Part shown: positions 44,993 to 54,700 of the stretch, piece after piece
Layout of the letters: every line of letters begins with the position of its first letter
Position numbering within the stretch: the stretch's first letter is position 1
Source: Bacteroidota bacterium
GTDB taxonomy: Bacteria; Bacteroidota; Bacteroidia; Flavobacteriales_E; Vicingaceae
Reading direction: 5' to 3'
DNA length: 64,000 nucleotides
Assembly: GCA_013112545.1 (NCBI GenBank)
Contig: JABFGJ010000002.1
Location: 186,001 to 250,000 of the forward strand
Position numbers and translations under genes: made by a program
The notes under the pieces: model-generated
The model's input: only the letters and a program-made list of their open reading frames with translations
Databases searched by the model: none
Told to the model about the DNA's origin: nothing

Positions 44993-46663
44993 TTAACGTA
45001 AAATCTTTCTTACAAAGGCAACAGTAAAGTAAGACATAAGAAATACACCGGACCAACCCTCAACAGCAGAAAGCCACCTGACGTGGCCTGAAGGGTAAAA
45101 ATCACCATAGCCTATTGTGAAAAAAGTGATAGCACTATGATAAAATGAACGCTGAACTAAATTTAATTGGTCAGCGTCGTCAACAGAAGAAACGATATCA
45201 GCATGCACAAAATTTGGTAAAATCATATACAATAATGAAAATGCAATTAAGGAAATAATCATACTAGTTAATACCCTCAATGGAGAAGTGGCGAATAAGC
45301 CTGCTTTGTCAAAAACCAACCATTCAAAACCAGTTTGAAAATAGCTCCAAATTAAACCTAATCCTCCCTTTTTTTTAGCTAGTTCGAGTTTTCCCTTTCG
45401 TTCATTTCTCTTAAAAGCAACATAAGCTTTGTCTTCAGATTCATAATCGCCATTAGCTCTAAAACTTTCTTTTAATAAGTTAAATTGCTCTGCTTTGTGA
45501 TCAAAACTAGATTCTTGTTGAGAGTTTATTAGTTGAAAAGTATTGTTTTGTTCCCATGAAATAAACAATTTACCCATGTTTTTAATTCCAATAATCTTTA
45601 GACTTTTTAATTCCACATTCTCTTCTCCAGATTGTAAATCAATGATGTCTTTTATAATTGAATACGATAAATCAATTGTATTTCCTTTTTTTATTTTGAA
45701 ATCACAGTGCCCACCTAATCTTGAATTTATAAAAGTAAGTTCATCAACTATAGAATCGTTGAAACTGAGGAATCCAGTGCCAAAAATGGAGTCGTTAAAT
45801 GAAATAGAACCATGACCAAAATGAACTTTCTCGAAAAGCTTTTCTCCATTTCCAAATACGGCAGACCTGAAGTTTATTTTACCATCTTCAAATTCACACT
45901 CACTAAAATTTACATTTCCATTTCCAAAATGCACTTTTCGAAAATCCACTTTACCATGGCCAAACTCTACTTTTCTAAAGTCAATGTTTTCACCTTTAAA
46001 AATAGATCGATCAAAAGAGATGTTTCCCTTTTCGAACTTAGCATACTGAAAATTGCAATTAGTTTCATGAAATTCACATTGGCTAAAGCTGACATTGCCA
46101 TCTCCAAAGTTTGTACTTACAAAAGTTAGGTCTATACAATCTATACCACAGGAACTAAAATCTACATTGCCGTGATTGTATTCGCTAAATCGAAAAGTAG
46201 CTCCTTCGGCATGAAAAATTGCATGCGAAAAGTTGAGCTCGGAATCGCATCTTGTATATTCAAAATTGACTATTCCTAAGTGAAAAGTGCTATATGCAAA
46301 GTTTGCTTTTTCGCCTGTAAAGTGAGCATTTGAGAAATCAGTTTCAGATTCACTCTCGAAGAAAGAATGCGAAGCATTAATCGAATTGACAATGATCAAT
46401 TCATTGTCTTTTAAATTCCTTGAAGCTCTATATTTTTTTAATGAGAAATCTTTAAAATAGCAATGGCTCATGTTTATCGCTTCTTGCTTATCAATAGACT
46501 CATATATTTTTTCCTCAGGAATAATACCAAGTTTGAATGAAGAAAGTTTAGTTCGTTTTATCCACTTTTCGACTATAGCATATTGACTAAAATTTCTTCC
46601 ATCTGGTAATGAAAAAGATTCATCAATAAGCGTTACATGATAGTCAATGGTAGAACTCGTCAT
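44993..46663 (-). CDS. Two-TM potassium channel with N-terminal 12-residue-repeat solenoid
   Basis: A 556-residue protein. Residues about 110-310 form some 17 consecutive 12-residue units in which aromatic Phe alternates at spacings of 5 and 7, with the consensus F-x4-F-G-x-G-x-(V/I)-x. This implies a regular beta-solenoid. A linker with charged helices (about 385-450) follows, then TM1 (about 465-486), the pore helix and selectivity filter TIGYGD (516-521), and TM2 (about 535-552). The filter marks a K+ channel, expected to be a tetramer in the inner membrane. The solenoid precedes the pore on the cytosolic side and could sense a ligand or another protein. Related proteins are usually called pentapeptide-repeat ion channels, but the period here is 12, not 5. 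Confidence 0.88.
   Translation of the reverse strand: MTSSTIDYHVTLIDESFSLPDGRNFSQYAIVEKWIKRTKLSSFKLGIIPEEKIYESIDKQEAINMSHCYFKDFSLKKYRASRNLKDNELIIVNSINASHSFFESESETDFSNAHFTGEKANFAYSTFHLGIVNFEYTRCDSELNFSHAIFHAEGATFRFSEYNHGNVDFSSCGIDCIDLTFVSTNFGDGNVSFSQCEFHETNCNFQYAKFEKGNISFDRSIFKGENIDFRKVEFGHGKVDFRKVHFGNGNVNFSECEFEDGKINFRSAVFGNGEKLFEKVHFGHGSISFNDSIFGTGFLSFNDSIVDELTFINSRLGGHCDFKIKKGNTIDLSYSIIKDIIDLQSGEENVELKSLKIIGIKNMGKLFISWEQNNTFQLINSQQESSFDHKAEQFNLLKESFRANGDYESEDKAYVAFKRNERKGKLELAKKKGGLGLIWSYFQTGFEWLVFDKAGLFATSPLRVLTSMIISLIAFSLLYMILPNFVHADIVSSVDDADQLNLVQRSFYHSAITFFTIGYGDFYPSGHVRWLSAVEGWSGVFLMSYFTVAFVRKILR
45734..46336 (-). repeat. 12-residue (36-bp) repeat array inside the K+ channel gene
   Basis: Examples of successive units are RKVEFGHGKVDF, RKVHFGNGNVNF, SECEFEDGKINF, RSAVFGNGEKLF and EKVHFGHGSISF. 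Phe occurs at a steady 5+7 spacing from residue 157 to 301, with earlier units having one indel near residue 140. Confidence 0.85.
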
Positions 46664-46701
46664 CTTTAAATCACATTGTTATTATTAGAAATTAATATTA
46701 C

Positions 46702-46732
46702 AAAAAAGGCCTTCAATAAAATGAAGGCCTTT
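46702..46732 (-). terminator. Terminator of the pyruvate dehydrogenase genes
   Basis: An 11-bp perfect stem (46705-46715 with 46722-46732, 6-base loop) with A-run at 46702-46707, so a T-run on the minus strand. Confidence 0.88.
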
Positions 46733-46740
46733 AGTATTTT

Positions 46741-48336
46741 TTATCCAAGAATAGTTACCGGATTTTCTATGAAAGTTTTGAAACTTTGTAAGAATTCCGA
46801 TCCACTTGCTCCATCTACAACTCGGTGGTCGCATGATAGCGTTACCTTCATCATATTGCCAACTACTATTTGGCCATCCTTAACAATTGGGGTTTGTCTG
46901 ATTGTTCCAATTGCTAAAATACAAGCATTGGGCGGATTAACAATTGCAGTAAATTCCTCAATTCCAAACATGCCTAAATTGCTTATGGAAAAGGTACTTC
47001 CTTCCCAATCTTGTGGTTGCAGTTTTTTATCTTTTGCACGTTGTGCAAAATCTTTAACTTCCGAAGATATGTGAGACAATTGCTTGGTGTCAGCATATCT
47101 AACAACAGGAACTAAAAGCCCTTCATCTACAGCTACTGCAACACCTATATTTACGTGTTTGTTTGTTCTAATCTTATCTCCTAACCAAGAAGAATTAACA
47201 TTTGGGTGCTTTTTTAAAGCAACAGCAGCAGCTTTAATCACCAGATCGTTAAATGATATTTTGACATCAGGTATAGCATTGATCGCCTTTCTAGCAGCAA
47301 TTGCTTGCTCCATATTTATATCAATAGTGAGGTAGAAATGTGGTGCAGTAAATTTACTTTCACTTAATCGCTTAGCAATGGTCTTTCTCATTTGAGAAAT
47401 AGGAAATTCTGTGTAATCTTCAACACCTATAGTACTAGCAGATGCAGTTGGAGTTGTTTTAGAACTAGGTTGATAATTTTCAATATCTCTTTTTATAATT
47501 CGTCCACCATCGCCTGTTCCTTGTATCGAGTTTATGTCAATGTTCTTTTCATTTGCTAATCGCAGTGCTAAAGGAGATATTTTTACTCTACCGCCAGAGT
47601 TGACCACATTTGATTTAACAGGCTCAGAACCAGAGTCAGCTTTTGTGCTTTCACTCTTGGCTACTTCTTCTGATTGAGCTTCTTCATCTACGTGGTTTAC
47701 TTCTACTTGGTATGAATCAATCAAAGCTTGAAAATCTGCGTTCTTTTCTCCAATTATAGCTAAAATAGTGTCAACAGCTGCAGATTCTCCTTCTCCTAGT
47801 CCTTGGTATAATAAAATGCCATCTTCGAAAGATTCGAATTCCATAGTGGCTTTATCAGTTTCTATTTCGGCTAATATTTCACCTGATTCAACCTTGTCCC
47901 CAACTTTCTTAGTCCATTTAGCAACAGTACCTTCTTTCATGGTATCGCTTAACTTAGGCATTTTAATGATTTTTGCTGCAATCTTACTTGTATCAGCTTT
48001 TTTTGCAGCAACTGCATCATTCTTAGCTTCAGTTATTGGCTTTGTTTCTTCTTTTATGTTCTTTGAAGAATTGTTTATCATAGCAGAAATATCTTCTCCT
48101 TGTTTACCAACAATAGCTAAGATAGAGTCAACAGCGGCGGCTTCACCTTCTTTTACTCCATGATATAATATTACTCCTTCTTGAAATGATTCATATTCCA
48201 TCGTAGCTTTATCGGTTTCAATTTCAGCCAACAATTCACCATCTTCAATTTTATCTCCAATATTTTTATGCCATTTTGCAACCACCCCTTCTTCCATGGT
48301 GTCACTTAATTTGGGCATTTTTATTATTTCAGCCAT
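46741..48336 (-). CDS. pdhC: Pyruvate dehydrogenase E2 (dihydrolipoamide acetyltransferase)
   Basis: A 531-residue enzyme. Two lipoyl domains carry Lys43 (EIETDKATMEYES) and Lys162 (EIETDKATMEFES). The E3/E1-binding domain follows at about 240-285 (ISPLALRLANEKNIDINSIQ). The catalytic domain ends with DHRVVDGASG (His504, Asp508). It passes acetyl groups from E1-bound hydroxyethyl-TPP to CoA as the core of the complex. It lies 16 bases after the E1-alpha gene on the same strand. No E1-beta gene is in the window, so that subunit is encoded elsewhere; this split arrangement is seen in other Bacteroidota. Confidence 0.95.
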   Translation of the reverse strand: MAEIIKMPKLSDTMEEGVVAKWHKNIGDKIEDGELLAEIETDKATMEYESFQEGVILYHGVKEGEAAAVDSILAIVGKQGEDISAMINNSSKNIKEETKPITEAKNDAVAAKKADTSKIAAKIIKMPKLSDTMKEGTVAKWTKKVGDKVESGEILAEIETDKATMEFESFEDGILLYQGLGEGESAAVDTILAIIGEKNADFQALIDSYQVEVNHVDEEAQSEEVAKSESTKADSGSEPVKSNVVNSGGRVKISPLALRLANEKNIDINSIQGTGDGGRIIKRDIENYQPSSKTTPTASASTIGVEDYTEFPISQMRKTIAKRLSESKFTAPHFYLTIDINMEQAIAARKAINAIPDVKISFNDLVIKAAAVALKKHPNVNSSWLGDKIRTNKHVNIGVAVAVDEGLLVPVVRYADTKQLSHISSEVKDFAQRAKDKKLQPQDWEGSTFSISNLGMFGIEEFTAIVNPPNACILAIGTIRQTPIVKDGQIVVGNMMKVTLSCDHRVVDGASGSEFLQSFKTFIENPVTILG

Positions 48337-48352
48337 AATTCTTTAATAGATA

Positions 48353-49390
48353 TTAATCAACAATAAAAGGATAATCTTCTTCAGTATATACGTCTGTATA
48401 TAGCTCTGAAGCATCAGGATTAGGAGAGTTTTCAGAAAACTCAACTGATTCTGCTACTTGACTTTTTACCCTTTCTTGTATCGTTTCGATTTCACTCTGA
48501 CTTGCGTATTTTTTTTCTTTAATTACCCTTAAAGCACTTTCAATTGGGTCTAGTGATTTATATTGCTCTAGTTCTTCTTTAGTTCTATATTTTGCAGGGT
48601 CTGACATAGAATGCCCTTTATATCGATAAGTCCTCATTTCTAATAAGGTTGGGCCTTCTCCAGCTCTTGCTCTTTTAACAGCTCTTTCAATCGCTTCATG
48701 CACAGTTTCGCATGTCATTCCATCAACTTGCTCGTTTGGCATGTTGTATCCATTAGCCATTTCATGTAAATTGGTAACATTAGAAACCCTGTCAACAGCA
48801 GTTCCCATTGCATAATAGTTATTTTCGATTATAAAAATTACTGGCAACCTCCAATTCATTGCCATGTTTAAGGCCTCATGAAATGCTCCTTGTCGCACAG
48901 CACCATCACCCATGTAGCATAAAGTAACATTGTCGTTTCCATTATACTTATCAGCAAAAGCAATACCTGCTCCTAAAGGAATTTGCCCACCAACAATTCC
49001 ATGTCCTCCAAAAAAGTTTAACTTTCTGTCAAACATGTGCATCGAACCACCTTTTCCTTTGCTACAACCTGTAGCCTTTCCATACAACTCAGCCATTACA
49101 TAGTTTGGATTCATTCCAAGCCCAATGGGGTGAGCATGATCTCTATATGCAGTAATCATATTGTCTGTTGGCTTTGTAGCTGAAATTGCTCCAGCAACTA
49201 AAGCTTCTTGACCAATGTATAAATGGCAAAAGCCTCTAATCTTTTGTTGAATGTATAATTGTCCCGCTTTCTCTTCGAATTTTCGCATCAATAGCATTGA
49301 TTCATACCATTTTAAGTATGTTTCTTTAGAGAATTTTTCAGATTTAGCAGCAACCTTCTTTGTTGCTTTTTTAGTTTTTGTTGTAGCCAT
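48353..49390 (-). CDS. pdhA: Pyruvate dehydrogenase E1 component, alpha subunit
   Basis: A 345-residue subunit. I chose the ATG at 49390, because the ORF can extend to a TTG 9 bases upstream but the ATG fits the promoter at 49413-49420. GDGAVRQGAFHEALNMA and the later NNYYAMGT form the TPP-binding region, and MRTYRYKGHSMSDP carries the phosphorylation-loop region of the family. It decarboxylates pyruvate with E1-beta. It is the first gene of the E1-alpha/E2 unit. Confidence 0.95.
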   Translation of the reverse strand: MATTKTKKATKKVAAKSEKFSKETYLKWYESMLLMRKFEEKAGQLYIQQKIRGFCHLYIGQEALVAGAISATKPTDNMITAYRDHAHPIGLGMNPNYVMAELYGKATGCSKGKGGSMHMFDRKLNFFGGHGIVGGQIPLGAGIAFADKYNGNDNVTLCYMGDGAVRQGAFHEALNMAMNWRLPVIFIIENNYYAMGTAVDRVSNVTNLHEMANGYNMPNEQVDGMTCETVHEAIERAVKRARAGEGPTLLEMRTYRYKGHSMSDPAKYRTKEELEQYKSLDPIESALRVIKEKKYASQSEIETIQERVKSQVAESVEFSENSPNPDASELYTDVYTEEDYPFIVD

Positions 49391-49412
49391 AGAACTCAAA
49401 AATAATAGGACA

Positions 49413-49420
49413 CAAATTTA
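49413..49420 (-). promoter_or_regulatory. -7 element for pdhA
   Basis: Minus-strand TAAATTTG, an exact TAnnTTTG match, 22 bases before the ATG at 49390. Confidence 0.5.
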
Positions 49421-49452
49421 TGATAAAACAATTATTAAAACGTGATATTTGC

Positions 49453-49935
49453 TTAATTAAGTGCTTTCAACTTAAAGGAAAAAGGGAGTAATGACTCAAT
49501 GTCTTTAAATTCCCACACTACCTTTTCCGAATTCATCAGTAAAATTCGGATTGGTTTGTTTTGTTTATGCTCATATTCACTGATTACTTGTCGGCAAGAA
49601 CCACAAGGCGAAATAACATGATTTGACCTTTTTGAATCTTTGGCATAAACAGCAATTGTTTCAACTTCTTGGTTAGGATAATTCGCTGAAGCAGCAAATA
49701 TAGCAACCCTTTCAGCGCATAAACCTGAAGGATAAGCAGCATTTTCTTGATTAGATCCCTTGATAATAGTATTATTAGATAATCGAATTGCGGCCCCAAC
49801 ATGAAAATCAGAGTAGGGGGCATATGCACCTTCTGCTGCTGAAATAGCTATGGTTAGAATGTCTTGATCTTTTTTTGACAATTCCTCCATTCGCTCGTAT
49901 TCGATATAATCAATGGAATGTTTCTTTTCTTTCAT
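49453..49935 (-). CDS. cdd: Cytidine deaminase
   Basis: A 160-residue enzyme. The catalytic Glu75 and zinc Cys73 are in GLCAERVAIF, with zinc Cys111 and Cys114 in SPCGSCRQV; YAPYSDFHVGAAI precedes them. It deaminates cytidine and deoxycytidine to uridine in pyrimidine salvage. It sits between ispF and pdhA with short gaps. It could be cotranscribed with porV and ispF. Confidence 0.95.
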   Translation of the reverse strand: MKEKKHSIDYIEYERMEELSKKDQDILTIAISAAEGAYAPYSDFHVGAAIRLSNNTIIKGSNQENAAYPSGLCAERVAIFAASANYPNQEVETIAVYAKDSKRSNHVISPCGSCRQVISEYEHKQNKPIRILLMNSEKVVWEFKDIESLLPFSFKLKALN

Positions 49936-49967
49936 AAAAACGAATTTAAGAAACTAATATGTGAAAT

Positions 49968-50447
49968 CTACTTTTTATAGATTAATACTGTTGCATAAGC
50001 CGACACCCCTTCTTGCCTTCCTTCAAATCCCAATTTTTCTGTTGTTGTAGCTTTAATGGAGATGGCATCCTCATCAATTTCCATACACATGGCTAAAACC
50101 CGTTTCATTTCTGGTATATGAGGATTAATTTTCGGTAGTTCTAGTGCAATCGTACTGTCAATATTGGATATATAATAGTCTTTTGTTTTAAGCAATGCGA
50201 CAACGTCTTTTAATAGTATCTTGCTATCAATTCCTTTATAAGCATTATCACTGGGAGGAAAGTGAAAGCCTATATCTCGCATGTTGGCTGCTCCCAACAA
50301 GGCATCACAAATGGTGTGTATTAAAACATCAGCATCAGAATGACCTGTAGCTCCTTTTGTATGTGGGATTTTGATACCTCCGAGAAAAAATTCTGCACCT
50401 TCTGTGAGTTGATGTACATCAAACCCAAAACCGACCCTTATATTCAT
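49968..50447 (-). CDS. ispF: 2-C-methyl-D-erythritol 2,4-cyclodiphosphate synthase
   Basis: A 159-residue trimeric zinc enzyme of the non-mevalonate isoprenoid route. GFGFDVHQL gives Asp10 and His12, and GHSDADVLIHTICDALLG gives His44, the zinc ligands. The C-terminus has EGVSAYATVLIYK. It converts the CDP-methylerythritol phosphate intermediate to the cyclodiphosphate. It starts 2 bases after the porV stop, so it is likely in the same operon. Confidence 0.97.
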   Translation of the reverse strand: MNIRVGFGFDVHQLTEGAEFFLGGIKIPHTKGATGHSDADVLIHTICDALLGAANMRDIGFHFPPSDNAYKGIDSKILLKDVVALLKTKDYYISNIDSTIALELPKINPHIPEMKRVLAMCMEIDEDAISIKATTTEKLGFEGRQEGVSAYATVLIYKK

Positions 50448-50449
50448 TT

Positions 50450-51736
50450 CTATTCCTCTTCGTTTTGTGAGCTAAAATCATCAAAGTTTAGTTTTATCGA
50501 AAATCTAAAGGTGTTGGCAAGTGGGTTTTGTTGAGCATTTCCAACTAAATATGATGCATCAAAGCCAAAAACAGACAATTTAAACCCAAACCCGAAAGTA
50601 AGGTATTGCCTATTTCCTTTAAGTGGGTTTTCGTAAAAATAGCCTAAACGAATTGCTAATTGTTTGTCATACCAATATTCTACCCCTGCGCTATAGGAAA
50701 TTTCACTTAATTCTTCAGTCAGTACACTTCCCTTTTTTATACTTGCCTCACCTGATGGCCCAACACTTTCTACAATGCCTGGAGCATCTGTAAATGAACC
50801 TAAAATGCCACTCATAACACTTACGTTGGGATTTTGACCTGCCACGATTACAGGGTCTGCATTTGCATCTTTTACAACAGCACCATTTTCATCAGTTAAG
50901 TATATGGGTGGTGTGGGTACTAATAATTTATTGGCTTCCACAATAAAAGTGATTGCATTGTAATCGTCAAAATCAAGTGTTAATGCTGGACCAAGTCTAA
51001 GATTTGTAGGTAAGAAATCATTTTCGGCATTATCTGTATAAGACATTTTTGCTCCTATATTAGAAATGTTAATACCTGCTCTTAATGTTGTTTTATAGTC
51101 GCCAAGTCGTAATTCTTTATTTTGATAATACGCTGAAACATCGGCTGCAACAGACCTTCCAGGTCTAGTGTCAGTATTGTTTACAGTAATGCCGTTAGTT
51201 AAATTGGAATTGATATACCTTAAAGCCATACCAAAAGAAAATTGCCTAGAAAGTTGCATGCTATATGCTAAATCTAGCGCCCATTCATTGGGTTTGAATG
51301 TTCCTAATGATTGATTGTTGATGTCTGTAAAATTAATTTCTCCAAGGGAGAAATAACGTAGAGACATACCTAGAGTCGAGATTCTGTTTAGCCTTTTATA
51401 TGCTGAAAGGTAAGATAGATTAATATCTCCTACTAAATTTTTTAACCAAGGAGAATATGTTAATGAAACACCACCTTCCTTTTCCATAAAAGCAAGTTTA
51501 GCTGGATTCCAGTGGATAGAATTAGCATCAGGTGAGGTGGAAACCCCAGCATCACCAAGTCCGCCGCCTCTAGAGTCAGGAGCTATTAGTAAAAATGGTA
51601 CTGCAGTTGTTATCGTGTTTAATTGTAGCTCGCTTCTTATTGTGCTTGCGTTCGCTGTATTTTGTGCTTTTATTAGTTGACTGGTTGAAGCCATCAAAAC
51701 AAGCAATACAATGCTTAATCCTTTCCTTTTTATCAC
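50450..51736 (-). CDS. porV: T9SS outer-membrane protein PorV
   Basis: A 428-residue FadL-like barrel with a signal peptide ending near STSQLIKAQ. The early segment LLIAPDSRGGGLGDAGVSTS, with NSIHWNPAKLAF, is the conserved PorV N-terminal region. In the attachment complex PorV brings cargo with type A or B sorting domains from the SprA (Sov) channel to PorU. The start is a GTG at 51736. It has a promoter with -7 TATATTTG just upstream. The porU gene lies upstream on the same strand, 61 bases away. Confidence 0.93.
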   Translation of the reverse strand: MIKRKGLSIVLLVLMASTSQLIKAQNTANASTIRSELQLNTITTAVPFLLIAPDSRGGGLGDAGVSTSPDANSIHWNPAKLAFMEKEGGVSLTYSPWLKNLVGDINLSYLSAYKRLNRISTLGMSLRYFSLGEINFTDINNQSLGTFKPNEWALDLAYSMQLSRQFSFGMALRYINSNLTNGITVNNTDTRPGRSVAADVSAYYQNKELRLGDYKTTLRAGINISNIGAKMSYTDNAENDFLPTNLRLGPALTLDFDDYNAITFIVEANKLLVPTPPIYLTDENGAVVKDANADPVIVAGQNPNVSVMSGILGSFTDAPGIVESVGPSGEASIKKGSVLTEELSEISYSAGVEYWYDKQLAIRLGYFYENPLKGNRQYLTFGFGFKLSVFGFDASYLVGNAQQNPLANTFRFSIKLNFDDFSSQNEEE

Positions 51737-51756
51737 TCTATTTTTTTTGGGTTTAC

Positions 51757-51787
51757 AAATATAATAAAATAGCTATGAGCTACTCAA
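51757..51787 (-). promoter_or_regulatory. Promoter for porV
   Basis: On the minus strand, TTG (51785-51787) and TATATTTG (51757-51764) with a 20-base spacer. It suggests porV-ispF-cdd can be transcribed apart from porU. The -33 TTG lies before the end of porU. Confidence 0.55.
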
Positions 51788-51797
51788 ATGTTTTATT

Positions 51798-54700
51798 TTA
51801 AAGTATAACTAGCTTCTCAAACTTTTCGGTTGTTGTGCCATTTCTGGATCTCACTTTCAATTTATATACATAAACTCCCTTTCCAATTCGATCGCCATAG
51901 TCGTCTCTTCCATTCCAATAAATGTCTCTCGATAAATATCCTTCTGTAACTACTACTTGATCTATTGACTTAACTAATTTGCCCGAAACAGTAAAGATTT
52001 CAAGCTTAACATCCAAAGGGATACCAGGTTGATTGTGTTGAAATATAAATGATGTGTTTGTTGTAAATGGATTTGGATAGTTTAATACATTTTTAATCTC
52101 AATATCTTTGGAACTCACAACATTAAATTCAATTGTTTTTTCAGATGAATTGTTGGCATTATCCCAAGCTTTTAGGGTTAAGGTGTGCTTTCCTTCGCTT
52201 AAACCTTCTAATTGAAATCTAATTTCGCCCTTAGTATAATTATCGATTTCTGATTCATAATAATCATTTAAAATAATTGAATTGTCCGTGTTTTGATCAA
52301 TTATAGCTACTAAATCGTGCCCTATTCCGTTGCCAACAGTATTAATTCCTTGTTCATCATATAATTTTGCATACAATAAAGGGTTCTCGTCTGTGATGCT
52401 ACCATATATAAAAGAAGCATCATTTAAATACACTTCGATTTCAGGGCCTATTTCGTCAGTAAGTGAATTAGTACTACTGCCACCTATAATAAATTTTTCA
52501 GTATAACCATTTCCATCTTCTGTTCCATTTTCTGCATAATATGAGATTTTACCAGAACCAAAACTATATGATATATCTTTTGGAACTATAAAATCAAAAG
52601 TAAAATCACCGTTTGTAATGGTTGTTTTACCTTTAAAAATTTTGCTTTCTCTAGACTTATACTTGAAAATACCACCACCATCATTATTTAATGTGCTTTT
52701 TTCAGTCAATTTATCAAAAATTGTAGGGTATAAAACCCCATTAAAGTTTGTTATTTTCTGTCCGTTCTGATCTGCAATGTAGCCACTAACAGTAGCCTTT
52801 GAAAGGGCTCTTAATGTGTCTGTAGTAGTTAATGGCTTGCCATTAATACTGCTTGTTATTACTTTGTATTTGGGAATTGCTAATCGTAGTGCAGGGTCAC
52901 CAAGCAAAGTAAAGTTTCTGGTATTACCTTGATCTGCATTTGCATTTTTTACCTCAAGCATAATATCCCCGAGTCTCTTGTGCTCTCCATTTGGCAGCAA
53001 GTCAAATACTTTACTATAAAAAGTCTGATTTAGAAAATAATTTGGACTTGAGTAAACTAAACGGGTTGTAGTTAATAAGCCAATTCCTCCACCATTAGGA
53101 TTTAAAATTACCAATTCACCAGCTGAGGTTCTTAATGGATCATCAAATCGACTAAACTCACATGTTGCAGTAACAAACAAAGGCTGTCTATTTATGTTTT
53201 TCCATGCTGTGATGGTGCTTATATCTAAAATTCGTTCATGCGCCCACCCTGTTTCTCCACCATGTCCGGTGTAGTTGATTATTAAAGCCCCATTTTCAAC
53301 ACTTCTTCTTATGGCTTCATTTGCCGCAGGGTATCTGGCTCCTGAGGCAGTAGAGATTTGTTGAAAAGCATCTAGAAATAGTTTTTTTAGATTATAGACC
53401 TTGTTGTAATATTCTACAATGGCAGCTAATTGATTTGATTGTGACATGTGAGTTACTCCATCTTCATCATCTCCAACAAATACAATTTCATTTCGCCAGT
53501 CTCCAAAAGAGTTTTTGTTATAATACGCTTTAATTTTATTTACAATCCCTTGCGCTTCTTCTTGTGTTTGAACAGGAAACCTTCCCATGCTTATATCCAT
53601 CTTGTCAGGGTTATTTCCACCTAGTTTCCAATCGCCTTCAGTGTCGTCTAAAAGGGCAAAATAATCATCTGAAACATAGGAGTCAACAGGGTCAAGTGAG
53701 TTTTTAGATTGATAAGAAATTACAAAGTTTGTATTTCCGTTAATTCTGTCTTTAAAGTCGTACGAAGCATCACCAATTATCAGAGCATATCGAGGAATGG
53801 TTCCGTTTTGTCCTGCACGGTCATAAAACATTTTTAAGAATGTTCGAATTGCAATTGGGTCTTGCGATGCACTTGAAAATTCATTGTAAATCTGTTGAGG
53901 TGTAACTATATGAACAGTCAACCCTTCATTTTGATGTATAGATTTTAATTCATTTGCTTGATTCAAAAATAAAGGATGACTAATAATAATCATATCTGCC
54001 TGATTTAAGCCATGTAAATTTTGGTTTAAAACACTTCCTTTTGCAAACACATTCGTTGTGTCATAACTATTAAATGCGACATACTCTCTTAAGATGCTTG
54101 CATCACTAATAAATGACTTTTGCTGTGAACCAGGTATTAAGGTTTTTTCTTCTATGTCAAAATGATTGCTGACATCCCAAACCCGAAAGTTATGAGTACT
54201 TGAAATATTGAATTGTGCTAAACTGTTTGAATTTAAAGATTCTATATCTCTGAATTGCAATTGACCTCCAGGGAAAACTAAATTTCTTCTTGCATTTATA
54301 TCTATAAAATCAAGCCAGCCCTTTGCTACTGACTGGGGTTTATTGTATATGACCTTGACTTTTGTCAAGCTGTTAGTCGGATTAAAGGTTAATGCTTTTG
54401 ATGAGTTTTTGGCATAGCCAACTTCATATCTGGTTAAAACCGTTGAAAATACATTCATGTCGGTAGATTGATTTCCAGCTTGAATGGTGTATTTGCTGTT
54501 TATCCCAGATCGAGCAGCAGCAGAAACAAACACTTTGGCTTGTCTTGACAAATCGATGTTGGGGAAATTAAAGGTGAATTCTCTTGAAAGCTGGTTTTCA
54601 AACACCTCTCCATACCATGTTTGGCCTGATTTTAATAAATTGATGTTGTCAGCTTCGTGAAAATCATAATCGTCAAATGAGTTTACCTGAGTTGCAGTGC

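Noticed and set aside
46676-47074. 132-codon plus-strand ORF
   Set aside because: It is antisense to the catalytic domain of the E2 gene and runs through its terminator hairpin. Not a gene.
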